Assembly: GCF_019703515.2 (NCBI RefSeq)
Contig: NC_059358.1
Location: 48,812,594-48,876,593 of the forward strand
DNA length: 64,000 bases
Direction of reading: 5' to 3'
Origin: Myxocyprinus asiaticus
Taxonomy: Eukaryota > Chordata > Actinopteri > Cypriniformes > Catostomidae
This document shows, one piece after another, positions 22,227 to 34,708 of this stretch. The notes below the pieces were generated by a model that saw only the letters and a list, made by a program, of their open reading frames with translations, was not told the origin of the DNA and searched no databases. The first letter of the stretch is position 1, and every line of letters starts with the position of its first letter. Made by a program: the position numbers and the translations under genes.

Positions 22227-23724
22227 TAGAAATGTTGGAAAATATTTACGAGTTATTATTTAGTTATGAGAAGATAAATAAGGAGATAAACTTAATTGGT
22301 GGATTTGATCCTTCACATGCTGCTAAGTAAAATGCTTCTGATTCGGATATTTGCCACATTCCTCAATACTTGATGCACAGTTTTGGAGCTTACATGATCC
22401 AGGAACTAGACATTCAAGTCTCTACAATCATGTCATTATTTTGTCTGTGTATGGGTGATGGACATTAAACTAAATGTTTACCAGTGCGAAAGAACAAACG
22501 AGAAGACGAGCGCATTAGTGCCACCACAAAAGTATGTTATCAATAACAACACACGTAGCACACACTAAACAGTACAGCTAAATGTTTCTAAAAAATTGTA
22601 AATGTGCTGTAAACTGTTATTATTGTTTTAGTTATGCTGTACACTGTTAGCTCACTTTATTAACAGTGTTTAGAGAATATGAGAAATAAAACTGTTAAAC
22701 AGACTTCATGTATAATCATTACTTTTCTGTTTATTGTCATTTTACGCATTCATAGCTTATTATATTCATAAATAAAGAAGGGTCTTTTTATTCCCTCTAT
22801 TCATAGTCTCATAGCACTGTATTTACGACTGACTGTTAGACTGACTTTAGAGTTGAGACTCTGCCAAGTTCTGTATTACCTGGAATGTAACATGGCTTAC
22901 TTGAAAATAAATGTAATAAGACACTGTCGAACAGTAATACTGGAGTATTCAATCTTGCTTCACACTAGATAAGAAAACAAGCTTTGCATGCTGATGCTAA
23001 CTGTCCGGAGTCCTGAATGCTTTATGTAAACAAAGCACAGAATACTAGTGTTGTAAATTCAAGATTATATTTATTGTCATTCAGCATTTACACAGGTATA
23101 CAAGCAGTAGCAGATTTAGGCATGGGCGACATGTGCCGTTGCCCAGGGCGGCATCTTGCAGTGGGGTGGCACGAGGCATTCTTGAAAATACTCATATCAC
23201 ATTTCAACTAGACTAGGCCCAAAGGCATTCTGGCACAAAATTACAAAGCACATTGCACTGAGAACACATTCTCCCTCACAAAGCATCATCATTTGTTTCA
23301 CATTCTGCCTGGCGACTGGTACTGGAAAGAAACATATTTGCAATCCACAAGACTACTGAGACATGAACAAATCTGATCTAGATCTAGACCAGGGATACTC
23401 AATTAAAGTTCCAAGTGCTTCCCAGCAAAGGTCCAGATAATAATATGTAGCTTACATGGTGTCAGTAGTTATATGGCTAGGAAATTATGTATCTTATTTT
23501 TTAATAGTTTTTATAACTTGCCACATTGGCAGCAATAGTACTTTGTAAAAAACAAAAAACAGAATCCTAAACAGTCATAATAGTCTCTTCAAAACTGGGC
23601 AGGGATAAGGACATTGGGGGCCCAGAGACAGCTAAAGTAATGGAGTCTGAGAGATCTTTTCTACCAAAAGACTTCATCAGTCCAGGGTACTTGGATATGA
23701 AAATTAAAAATAAGATTAACAGTT
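22227..23724. other. Mostly unassigned sequence between two LTR-like repeats
   Basis: No gene seen. A short LINE-tail-like word TTTATTGTCATTCAGC occurs near 23070. The text GGCATGGGCGACATGTGCC (about 23119) resembles a dispersed fish repeat, but I cannot name it. The rest is AT-rich. Confidence 0.5.
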
Positions 23725-24507
23725 TGTAGGTTCTACTGGTTGTTTAGATCAGTGTTACTATCAGAAATAATTAATAATTATTTTCTTTAGTTATTAATTA
23801 ATATTTAAATTAAATAATAGAATCTAACTCATTAAAACCAGTAAATGTAGTGCGCTACGTTCAGGAGCGGTTTGGTTATTAGCAATAATTAATAATTATC
23901 AAAAGATAATTATCAATTATTAAAATCAATAGAACATTGATTTGAATCAATGTTAGCTCTTTTAATCCTTCACATCAACAATCAAAGATAACCATCAAAT
24001 TCAATATAATATGAACTATTATCAAAGATAATCATTAATTATTATAGTCAATGGAACATTGATTAGAATTAACACTAGCTTATTGAGCCTTCAAATTCAA
24101 CAATCATCAAAGATAATTATCAATTATCAAAATCAATAGAATATTAATAAGGATTAATATCGCTGGGGCACCACCCTGGAATCAGGGACTAATAACCAGA
24201 TAGTATAACAGTCTCAATATTAGATTGTTCTCTTAGGAAAATTGACATCCGAAGAATATCGACCTCGAAAAGAAACAATGAAGGCTTGAATCCGAACACT
24301 GACATCCCCTGTCAGCATTTGACACAGGTGTATGCAAAACAAACCAAAACACTTCTCTTTGAAATATAATAAAGTTTATTTATGCAATAATATCAATTAA
24401 TAATCAATACAATGCAGTCAATAAACTTCCGACTTACAACTACAAACTAAACAGTGACATGATTAGATATGGTAACCAAAATAAGCCTATAATGCATGAG
24501 AGGAAGG

Positions 24508-24543
<36 letters not shown>

Positions 24544-25668
24544 TGTAAGGTGTGATGCGCACAAAATGGCGGACGTGACCCTCGTGGAGAGTATGTCATG
24601 CGAGTGTCGCGTGTGTGTGTGATTAGTACGAGAGAGAGAGAGAATAAAGTGGCGGCACAAAAGCCGGTTTCACGATTGTGGGAGAGAAAGCAACTGTTAG
24701 TTTATCACTCAGAGATGTGGTGGACGGCTCGTAAATCTTTGGTTCTGTAATGGATAAACTCAGTGTGCCGGATGGTGGAAATACACAACAGTCCAATGTG
24801 GTTGGACTACAACACAGCAGATCTCATTCGTGATAACAGTACATTACAGTAATACCTTGAGTATTATTAGCAGCAATGAGCGGACTCGGCGGTCCTTAAA
24901 ATGTACAAGCAATAACCTTGATACACAAGAAAAACACACTATAATATTCTATCTCTGCCTAGACGTAAACCTCTTACTTGAATCGCATAAGGATGCAGGT
25001 AGAATATGTGTTCATCCGTCGTTTGACTCCAACTCGTTTCCTCGAGGCTCGGATGATGACGGGAGGCCATTTCCTCGCTCTGTTGGTGGGCGGTACGGCT
25101 GCTGATTCTCGGCAGGCTGGTGGAGAAATCAGCGACGTCGACTTGATTGAAGATGGAAGAGAAGTCTTGTTCTCTTCACTTCTGCAGGCAAACAGATGAA
25201 GATGTGGATTGCTTGGCGGTCTCCTTTAGATCTGTTAGAGTGTTTGGTGGAACACAGAGTAATCTCATCTCGTCCAGCGAGATGGAGATTGTATGGCCAC
25301 AGTTTCAAGTCAGATGTTACTTCCTTGTGCCACGAGGCTAGACCTGAGAGCAGCGATGAGCTGCGTCTACACACGGCAGGCAAAGTTGCTAGAAGCAATT
25401 CCCGGAAAGATCTCAGATTTATTTCTACTCCCGATGATGTCATGGTTGAGGGCCGTTCTGTTGTGTGCCTCATCCAATAGGAGTTGAGAGTTCAATCCTT
25501 TAGTGAGCAAGGCTTCATGGGATTTGTAGTCTGTTTTGGACTCCCTTTGTTTGATTTTGGCACGGTTTTTATCAGTAAGATATATGACTCTGTGTGTGGG
25601 CCTCAGTCAAGTTTTACGACTGTGTTAGGCCTGCCTTTGTCTTCTATCTGAATACATGAGGCCCAACA
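23725..25668 (-). mobile_element. Long LTR-like repeat (TGT...ACA), copy 3, inverted
   Basis: 1944 bp, the reverse complement of the copy at 19739-21779. It begins TGTAGGTTCTACTGG and ends GAGGCCCAACA. The flanking AGTT and AGGT agree at three of four positions with an old 4-bp duplication. It contains a (TG)n tract near 24510-24541 and the polyadenylation signal on the minus strand near 24365. The two copies form a 2 kb inverted repeat with a 1.9 kb spacer. Confidence 0.75.
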
Positions 25669-26100
25669 AGGTCGTTTTGAAGCTGAATGACAGTAGTCAA
25701 GTTTTTGTGTTGAAATATTTTTTTACAGTTAGAATATATGTCTATGGGACATAGGAGGCCTTTTGACAGATATAAAATACTGTATGGGGGTTCAGGGGTG
25801 TCCCCTGAGAGAAAATTTATAAAAATGTAAAAGTCTGAATGGACCATTTTTATATTTTCCTTAAAGTGAGAATCTACTAACAACAAACAAACAATTTACA
25901 TAACAACAGTGAAGCATTAAATAGCTGTTTGCTTAATTTGAGTATAGGCTTTCCTTCCCACCAAGCCATGATGACATCTCTGATTAATTTTCACAAAATT
26001 AGAACAAAAATCTGATTGGCTCCTAACATGCTGATCCATGTTAACCTGTCCTGACACAAACCTGACTTAGCCTAACCATCTGAATCACACATCAGATTGA
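25669..26100. other. Unassigned sequence
   Basis: No coding region or repeat recognised. The minus-strand open frame here is short and overlaps the end of the LTR-like repeat. Confidence 0.5.
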
Positions 26101-28135
26101 TGAAGATAGTTCCCTATCTGTCACTCACTTGACGTTGTGTCGATGTAGTGACAATAGCGGTCACTCTTGGGAGCCCCAAAACATTTGAAAAATGGGAATT
26201 GGCGAGAGGAATTTACATGCCACTCCCCTGGACATACAGGTATAAAAGGAGCTAGTATGCAACCACTCTGAGCGGTTGTGTTCAGCGAGCTGAATTACTC
26301 TGCCGATCCATTCACCTCGAAAAGCTGTTGGATTTACGGTGCATTACAGCGGCTTCTCCCCCTCTTGCACTGGTGAAGTGCAGAGAACGCCCCTGGGTGC
26401 TTTAAAAGAGTATATTCTTCCTATTAAAAGAGTATATTTTCCCTTCTTAAAAGAGTGGCATTAACGGAGAGCGTCTTTTTAAAGATGCCTCTCTGTTTGT
26501 GTATTTCCTGGTTGCAGTCGTTACCTCTCCGCTTCCGATGGCCACGATTGTGGTCTTACGTGCTTGGGCGCTGCCCACGCAGAGACAGCGTTCATGGACG
26601 GGTCATGTTCTCACTGCGAAAGCATGACCATGGCAATGTTGCGGTCATGGTTTTCCTTCATTAGAGCAAAAGACCACACCAGCGGCTCCCCACCTCGGTC
26701 CTTCTACCTACGGGTTTGAGGCCACGTCGGTTAGCACTGGGGGCGATTTGGGGACCACAATGGGAGCCACTCTGCCGGGTAACTCCCCACGGACCTCCCA
26801 TTCCCCAGTACGCTCGTTTCCCCCGCTGGGATGAGAGACCGCTGGCTCGTCTCAGGGCGAGTTTGCAATCTCGTTTCAGCGCTCATGAAGTGGATGAGCT
26901 CTCGATTGCAGCATCGGAGAGTGGGCTGTCCAGTCTGAAGTTGAGGACTCTACTGGGCTCCCACCTTCGGGTGTGGTCGCCCAGTCACAGCCTGACGCGC
27001 TGCTGGCAGCCATGCTTGCCCGGGTAGCTGCGTATGTCGGGCTGGAGTGGAACCCTCCACCCCCCCGAACCCTCGCAGCCTGACAATTGGTTCCTGGGCC
27101 CGGAGCGCCGCCCATGGCCACGCCCCGCCCCTGTGCCTTTCTTGCCGGAGGTGCATGAGGAGCTCACGAGGTTGTGGCGGGCACCTTTCACTGACTGGAC
27201 CCGGTCTCTGAGCTCCTCCGCTCTCACTACCCTCGATGGTGGGGCTGCCAGTGGGTACTCGGTGATCCCCCAGGTGGATAAGGCGGTTGCAGTGCACCTG
27301 TGCCCGCAAAACGCCGCCACCTGGCAGGGCCACCTGAGACCCCCATCCAGCGCCTGTAAGGTTGTGTCTTCTCTGGCGACTAAGGCCTGCAGTGCTGCTG
27401 GACAGGCCGCCTCAGCCCTGCACGCCATGGCTCTCCTGCAAGTGCGCCAAGGCGCTAAGAGAACTGCACGAGGGTAGTTCTGACCTGGGATTGATGCAGG
27501 AGCTGCGCTCGGCAACCGACCTTGCTCTCCGGCCGACAAATGGTCTGGCATGGTCTCTCGAGCAGGCAATGTCCACCCTGGTGGTCCAGGAGCGACATCT
27601 ATGGCTCAACCTGGTCGAGATGAGAGAGGCTGACAAGGCACGGTTCCTTGACACCCCATTTCCCAGGTCAGCCTGTTTGGCGACACCGTCGAGGACTTCG
27701 CCCAGCAGTTCTCGCCGGTGAAGAAGCAGACAGAGGCTATACAGCATATCCTGCCCCGGCATGGCTCAAGACCCCACACCCCGTCTGCTCGTCGCCAAGG
27801 GCGTCCTCCTGCAGCAACAGCACCGACTCCACCGCAGCCCGCCCCCGCAGCCTGGCCCCGGCGAGGAGCCCACCGCAGGAAGCAGATGCCACCCATCACA
27901 CGGCCGGCCACCAAGAACCCTAGGAAGGCTTCGAAGTGTCCCTAAGACAGGCGACCCAGGGACAAGGAGATCCGCTTCTACGGAGCTGGTAGACAGACTC
28001 TTTTGTTTAATTTTTTGCCGCATGGCCAAGAGGCTGTTGTACCCAAAACTTCAACAAAAGAGTGGTTTCCTTGTTCTCTGGGTCACGTCAGGTACGCACG
28101 GCCGTCGTCACGACCGCCGTCCACCGTCCGCCATC
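26101..28135 (+). mobile_element. DIRS retrotransposon, 5' part only (copy 2)
   Basis: It begins TTCCCTATCTGTCACTCACT and carries the left terminal repeat in a more complete form than the 11.6 kb copy, including GACGTTGTGTCGATGTAGTG, then the TATA box (about 26240) and gag. The match is lost near 28135, just after GGTCACGTCAGG, so reverse transcriptase, RNase H, recombinase and right repeat are missing. Confidence 0.85.
26485..28110 (+). pseudogene. DIRS gag-like protein, copy 2 (broken)
   Basis: The start MPLCLC at 26485 corresponds to MPFRLC in the first copy. A frameshift follows within ten codons and an extra segment lies between 26560 and 26760. Conserved pieces in changing frames are FLPEVHEEL (27141), TTLDGGAASGYSVIPQVD (27227-27282), CKVVSSLATKACSAAGQAAS (about 27353-27412), LRELHEGSSDLGLMQELRS (27454-27510), ERHLWLNLVEMREADKARFL (27592-27650) and DTVEDFAQQFSPV-like text. 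Several words here are closer to the expected protein than in the first copy, so the copies decayed independently. Confidence 0.8.
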
Positions 28136-30055
28136 CACCGTCATGACACCATATTATACAACAATAAAATGTTTGGATTGGTGAATACTTTTATAGTCTT
28201 TTCTATGAATACCAGGAAAATTAGATTTTTAGTCAGGCGTTTTTATGCATGCATCATTCATTTAAAATATCAGACAGAGAATGAAGACAGAAAAGTTACT
28301 TTTATTTTTTAATATTTGAAAGCACAGGACATTTTCAGTAAATTTAGTGGCACTATCATGGTGTGATATTCTCAGGCATTCTTTAGTTTTCTTTCTTTGT
28401 GGCACGTACACATGCTCCAGTTTATCTTCTACCATCTCTCGGAGAGCATGATTTGTCTGAGAGAAACAAGTGCGCATACAAGTTGATTTAAATCATACAA
28501 AGTGCTTTTTAGAGCTATCTGAGTATTTACTTAATATCTGAATCAAGCCGTGCCCCAAGAACCTCATTCATTCCTTATCAAAACATAGAAAGTCCAAGAT
28601 AACTTGAAATGTTTCAAGAGAAAAGGCAGTGCTCTTCTGTGCTGAAGGCCCCTGCTGCTCTGTGTATTTAAGTTGTGCAGCACTTCATTATATCACTCTC
28701 TCCAGAGAGTGTGTACAGTGCCTCTTTATCTCTTGCCTCACCTTCTCTATAAAAAGCCGAATTGTGCAGCAGGCAAGAGCTTCATCAACATTCATGGTGT
28801 GCTTGCTGTCATGCAGATAGCCCCTCTTTTTGGTAATGGAGAGAACAGGGATCGATAAAGAGCTGGAACTGGTTCAGACACACAGGTGCCCGTGTGTTTG
28901 GCCCTTATTCTGATGAATAATGTGGCTGTCATAATAGCAGGTAGAATGAAATGCTGAGACTTAGCAGTGTGATGAATAGCCTGTCAACTCGAGTTCTGAC
29001 AGTGTCATGCCAAACATTGTATTAACAAATGACTGTGTAACACAAAATATATATACATTTAGTACGTACAACATGTGCGTTGTTGAACGATCCACTGAAA
29101 TTTGACTTCAGTTAAGACAAAGTCTGTGAAAACCATGTGAAATTGGCCTTTATACAAACCATAATAGAGAAATACTTGCTTCTGCCAGTGAGGCGTTCAT
29201 TTATATCGGAATGGCGGGGTGTTCTCTATGTTTGGTCTGAAAACATGGACCCGTGTATTAAAACTTGATTTTGATTCCAGACTGCCCTATCTATGTAAAG
29301 GGATTGAACAGTTTTAGGATTTATTACTTAAAAGCCTTTAAAGTGTCTTGTTGACATGCAACCTAAAAAGCCACTTCCATTTCAGCCCATCTCTAGCGCA
29401 GAACGGCAGAATGATTGGTGTGTTTGCTCAAACAGACATTTTGATTTTGTTGACAGTAGTATTAGAAAGAAATAATAAAATGATAAAACTCAGCAAGCAG
29501 ATAGTTTGATAAATGGCTTGTTTGGAGGTGTGATGTGCCTATCAATTGTGCTCACGTGTAGATAGGGCAACATTTGCTTCTCTCAAAATCCAATTGTAGG
29601 ATACCATGATGTGTGAGAGTGATAAGAGATCTGGCCATCATACAATTTTAAGTATAGTTCATAGAGGACAAGAGGAGATTCATCTTTGCTTGAGCAGTCT
29701 ACAAAACACATTGTTATGAGAAAGTATGAGTTGCATCACAAGCTAAAGTGGTAGACTAGCAGTTTGATTATGTAGTCTGAACTAAAATGGGTTTACATAA
29801 TAGCAATATCCAAAATGGAATAACAGTTGATTTCAAAACGCTGCATTTAGAGCCAAATCCAAAAAATATGAAGATGAATGTAGAAAAAAGCATGATATAA
29901 AGAACAACATACTTATAATGAGACTTGGTGGTCCACACCTACATACGCACCTTGCCATGTTTAATAAGATACTGTCCATAAGGTGAACCTATTGCTTTAC
30001 CATTTACATTTTAATCTGATTGCTATGGGATCAAAATGACATCAAACATATTGTG
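28136..30055. other. Largely unique, non-coding sequence
   Basis: No transposon or host protein was recognised. The 28.62-28.97 kb part is less AT-rich and low in repeats and might be conserved non-coding or exonic sequence. I see no splice-bounded frame I can name. The rest is AT-rich. Confidence 0.5.
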
Positions 30056-30715
30056 GTCACAAAAATAATAAGCATGTATCATAAAATTAAAGACACATTA
30101 GAAAATGTATTGCAAAAAACAGAAAAATGAAATCAGTCATCAGAATTGCAAACAAAATAATGCTTTCCTCAGTTATATTCCTCTGTTTTTTGCTCTCTGA
30201 AATTGTTTGCTATATTAAAATTTGTTGCACACTTATACTGTGTTTTTACTTTACCTGCTAAATTTGAAGCGCAAGTGAAGTTCGGAAACACCCACTGATT
30301 ACTACATTGAGATTCCCTACTTTCATTGGATAGTTGAAAAACACCCATCCCTATTTGAAAACACCCACAGATTGAGAAACGCCCATTATTGTTCCGCAGA
30401 GACCTATACTTCCTCGAGTGCTAAACGTGAACAGGTGAAGATCATTAAGAAAGCAGAGAATATGTCACTGCGGTTTAAGGTTTATCTAATTTTCTCTCAT
30501 CTAAACTAAGGACTGTGACACATCAAATGCTCTAAATTGAAAATAAATCATTCTAAAAGTGAAAGTCCAGATTACAGAACTTTTGTGTTACATGGCACTA
30601 GCTTTATAGCTAAAATGACACTTGGCTGTGTTGTTTGATGTTAGGCATCATTCAGTCAGCTGTTTTAATCTTAACTAAGTTTCTAAACTGAACTTCTGGG
30701 CTATATCATGGGAAA
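30056..30715 (+). repeat. Unclassified interspersed repeat, copy 1
   Basis: It matches the reverse complement of 38780-39655. Shared words are GTGAACAGGTGAAGATC against GTGAACGGGTGAAGATC, CATCAAATGCTCTAAATTGA, TCATCAGAATTGCAAAC and AATCTTAACTAAGTTTCT. It is shorter than copy 2 mainly because it lacks the fold-back element. No coding capacity recognised. Confidence 0.75.
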
Positions 30716-31486
30716 TATCTGTTTGTGTCATCAAAACATTGATTCTTTTTCCTATTAACATTTTTATTGATTCATTAACATACAACAAAATAAAACACAA
30801 CATATATACATTGAATCAACATTTAACCCCCAAAATATAGAGTATGGGACAGAATGAAATTTCAGTGCCCAAAACGTCACATAAAAAAACTCTGAAACTT
30901 CAACCAAAATTCTTGGATTTTAACACACCCCCAAGAAACATGGGTTATGTCTCCATCTTCTGATTAGCAACGCCAGCAGGTGGGTGTGTCTTTGAGACCA
31001 AGCCTATACAATCTAGAGGGGGTCCAATAGAATCTATGTAAAATCTTGAATTGCATAAGGCGAACACTTGCATTTCTAGATGCAGACTTGACATTTCTTA
31101 GAATCCTAGCCCACACTCCCTCCTCCAATACCAAATGAAAATCTTTCTCCCATAATCTCTTGAGAGAAATTGAAGCTCCGTCTCCCCAGACTCTGAATTA
31201 CACTGTAATACACTGATGCCTTATGACCTTATCCAAAAGCAGAAATCACCTCTCCCAGAGTATCTGCCACTTTAGGGGGGAGTGTGCTACTCCCAAAAAC
31301 AATACAGAGCAGGTGGCACAGCTGTAAATACCTATAGAACTGAGATCTCAACACTCCACTCTCATATAGGTCACAGAGTGTAGTAAGCCCCCTCACAATC
31401 CTCACAAGGCTTTGCAATGGCAAAATAGGGGCAAGAACTTCCTGTTCAATACAAAACCAGGGAGGGGCTCTCTCAGGTGGAAGTGA

Positions 31487-32465
31487 TCAATGAGCCAAAT
31501 ATCTGAGACTGAATGCATAATAATAAAACAAAATCTTGGTTAGGCCTTGCCCACCTTTGTCAATTGGCCTATGTAATTTATTAAAATGTAATCTGGGTCG
31601 TTTACCATTCCAAATGATGGACTTCGCTATACTATCAAATTGCTTGAAATAAGAGAGGGGGACATCTACAGGGAGAGATTGTAACAATAGTTACATTTTA
31701 GAATACAATTCATTTGAATAACATTAACCTTCCCAATCATAGATAAATGTAATGAAGCCCACCTGCCCACATTGCTCAAAAACCTTTTAATTAAGGGGTC
31801 AAAATTAACTAACTAAATCAGACAAATTTGCTGGGAATAAAATGCCCAAATATTTAATACCCTGTTTGGGCCACTGGAAGGCGCCCCGGCTGGAAAGCCA
31901 TTACTGGGCAGTACGCTGTCAGAGCCAAAGCTTTGTATTTAGACCAACTGACTCTGTATCCTGAGAAATTAGAAAAGGAATTAATAATTCTGTGGAGGCA
32001 AGACATAGATCTAGCAGGGTTGGAGACAAATAACAAAATATCATCTGCATAAAGCAAAAGTTTATGCACCATACCTCCCTCTACCACCCCTGGAAAATCA
32101 TCTTCCCTTCTTATTGCGGCTGCTAATGGTTCCAGGGCAAGACAGAACAATAATGGGGAAAGCCTATCCAGAGTAAAATAATCTGAAATTAATCCATTCA
32201 TTTTTTACCGCCACTACCGGGTGTCTATAAAATAACTTAATCCAACCAATAAAAGTTTTCCCGAACCTGTATATTTCCAAAATCTTAAAAAGATAATCCC
32301 ATTCAACCGTATCAAATGCCTTTTTGATGTCAAGTGAGATGGCAGCGACCGAAGTCTGATCATTCGCCACTGACCACATGATATTGATGAAATGCCTAAT
32401 ATTTTAAGAAGCGCTACGACCCTGAATAAACCCCACGTTGATCGGTTAGCCAGAACTTTTGACAA
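31487..32465 (-). pseudogene. L1 ORF2 reverse transcriptase, copy B
   Basis: In order on the minus strand: SLDIKKAFDTVEWDYLFKIL (about 32277-32336, catalytic Asp), LSPLLFCLALEPLAAAIR, LLLYADDILLFVSNP (about 32019-32063, active site YADD), NSFSNFSGYRVSWSK and, after a gap, FDSIAKSIIWNGKRPRLHFN (31580-31640) and LFYYYAFSLRYLAH. Frame changes near 32200 and 31850, and lost sequence between 31687 and 31854, show decay. It would copy the element RNA at a nicked target. Confidence 0.85.
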
Positions 32466-32469
32466 TATT

Positions 32470-33400
32470 TTAATGTCTAGCTGGATCAGGGATATTGGAC
32501 GGTAACTCTTTCAACTCCACGAGTTCTCGTGCTTTGGATTTTTTTGGTGAATGAGGCATACTGTATGATCCGGCCCCTAAGAACCGCTTTAAGTGCCTCC
32601 CAAGCCATGCCCACAAAGGACACTGAGGACCAGTTGGTCTTCATATAAACATTGATTTTAGCCTTTAACATTTGTTGGAATTCAGGATTTTGCAAAAGGG
32701 ATACATTAAAGTGCCAACTATATGATTTTTTTTTCTCCATCTGTGGTAACACCAGGGTGTGATCTGAGACTAAAATGTTTCCAATTGAACAATCAACAAC
32801 AGATTAAATGAGGGACTTAGATATATAAAAAAAAAAAAATCTATTCTAGAGTAAATCTTATGGACTGATGAAAACAATTTATAGTCCCTACCAGATGGGT
32901 TCAAAAGTCTCCAAATATCTGTAAGACCAAGATTTTTACACATCCTGTGAAGCATCAATGTTGCTCTAGGGGGCTTACACACTTTTGCTTCACTACGATC
33001 AAGGACAGAGTCCATCAAAAGATTAAAGTCTCCTCCTAATATTATATCATGAGGGGTGCCAGCGGCTTGCAACTTCCCTTCAAGATCTATAAAAAAGCTC
33101 TGATCATCAACGTTAGGTGCGCAAATATTAGACAAAATCAACCTTTGCCCCTGAATTTCTGCTAAAACAATAATGACTCTTCCTAATTTATATTTAGCCT
33201 GTTTGAGATATTTGAATTGTAGATGCTTGCTTATCAGTGTAATGACTCCCCTGCTCTTACTTGTACCACCACTAAAGAAAACATGTCCACCCCATATCTT
33301 CCCAAATTTTTTAGCTCTATCTATAAATCTATAAAACAAACTCCAGCCAATAGTTTCCTCAGACAGTTAAGCTGGCCCATTCGGCTGCTACATGTGTGCA
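32470..33400 (-). pseudogene. L1 ORF2 endonuclease and linker, copy B
   Basis: A 189-codon open frame (32770-33339) holds the endonuclease fold: GKIWGGHVFFSGGTSKSRGV, TLISKHLQFKYLKQ, LSNICAPNVDDQSFFIDLEG, LGGDFNLLMDSVLDRSE (metal-site region GDFN) and LLNPSGRDYKLFSSVHKIYS. The linker (32486-32752) reads NPEFQQMLKAKINVYMKTNW and IIQYASFTKKIQSTRTRG, followed by a frameshift. The start of ORF2 (STWNVNG in copy C) is not seen here. The endonuclease nicks target DNA for L1 integration. Confidence 0.85.
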
Positions 33401-33611
33401 ACAAATGACCCAGTCACACCAATGATTTGCATGAAATATTCCACAAAACAAACTCCAGCCAATAGGAGGCATAAGCACAAAGAACGTGCAGATTCATCCA
33501 CACAACTGTCCTGAAGGAGTTTTACTCCACAAAACAAACTCCAGCTGCTAGGCGTAACCAGCACAAAAAGAAACAAAAAAGGCGCTCAGTTTCCTCGGAC
33601 AGTCAAGTGTA

Positions 33612-34708
33612 TGTTGTGACGATGTCATCATTAAATTAATTGCAATTAATTGTTCATCTGTTTTGCATTTATCAGTCATCATTCATCTGTAAAATTAATC
33701 TGTGATCATTATCCACAAATATCACAGATATGTAAATATTCTATGGATATACATTCATCGTTCTATATGGCCCGAATCAAGATGGTGACGTTTTTAGTTC
33801 AGCCCCTAGTTACCTTTATTTGGCTGACATGCGTCACTCACAGCAAGATGGCGGTGGCTGTCGGGTGGCATTGAGTGTACTTCGCGGAGCTCCTGGTGAA
33901 GTCTCCCGTAGCGATTTATTGTTTTATCCGCGGCAGGAGTGCTTACCGTCGGTGTTATACTGCGATCGCGCACTCTGGATTTCGCAAAGGAAAGTATCCT
34001 CGTCATTATGTGACTAGCTGACAGTCGTTGAGATGCTGCAGGGAAAACTGTAAGATGAGTGTAAACTTCCAAAACCTGAACTGGATTGACGGAGTGGGAG
34101 CCTCCAGCCCTGTACAAAGAAGTCCCGGATACTATGTACCAGACTATTAAACAATATGGTCGTGAGTACAATTGTGGATTACTGTTTGACTTGACTGTTG
34201 ACTGATTTTGATAGGGGGAATATTTTTTCCTTTTCTTCCCTACTACTTTGACTATTTGAACTGTCTTTTACTGCTGATTATTTACTGTTTGGACTAACTA
34301 ATTGCCTGGTGAACTGGACTAATGTTTTTTTTTAGCCTATTTTGTGGCTGGACAATTTTGAATTGATTTTTGTTTTTTTCTTTCTTTCCTTGCTAAATAA
34401 AAAGGCAATTTTGAGACACTTGAATTTGCTAAATTTTGAATATACAGATTGGAATGCAAATCCTTATCTGAGTCCTGTTGTGTTTAATGTTCTCTTTTTT
34501 TTTTTTGTTTTTTTTTTTTTCTATTTAAGAGCAAGAGTGGTTATTATTGCATTGATTACCGGTGTGTGAACCTTCATCTCATTAAGTTATGGGTTTTGTG
34601 TAAGACACAATATCTTTGTATGTTTTTTTTACTTTGAACTAATGACAGAAATCCTGTCTGGCACCCAGCATACAAAACAACCCAAACTAAGAGTTGGAAA
34701 ACGTTACA
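33612..34708 (+). mobile_element. LTR-like insert of 1.1 kb between L1 ORF2 and ORF1
   Basis: L1 text on both sides matches the continuous L1 at 52.7-52.9 kb, so this block is an insertion. It begins TGTTGTGACG and ends CGTTACA. TGTGACG and the complement of CGTTACA (TGTAACG) form a short inverted end with TG...CA termini. AATAAAAAGG occurs at about 34396. About 25-30 bp of L1 were lost at the junction, so a clean target duplication is not visible. Likely a solo LTR. No protein domain seen. Confidence 0.55.

Larger units (their letters stand above)
30762..33611 (-). mobile_element. L1-type LINE, copy B (ORF2 and 3' end), minus strand
   Basis: The element reads from right to left: ORF2 start region, endonuclease, a linker, part of the reverse transcriptase, the C-terminal region and the 3' end near 30762. 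It continues upstream as the ORF1 remnant at 34709-35266, so the L1 once covered both parts and was split by the insert at 33612-34708. Internal deletions and frameshifts are common. Confidence 0.85.

Noticed and set aside
23100..23190. A GC-richer patch that might be an exon
   Set aside because: The text resembles a dispersed fish repeat and the open frame carries no recognisable protein.
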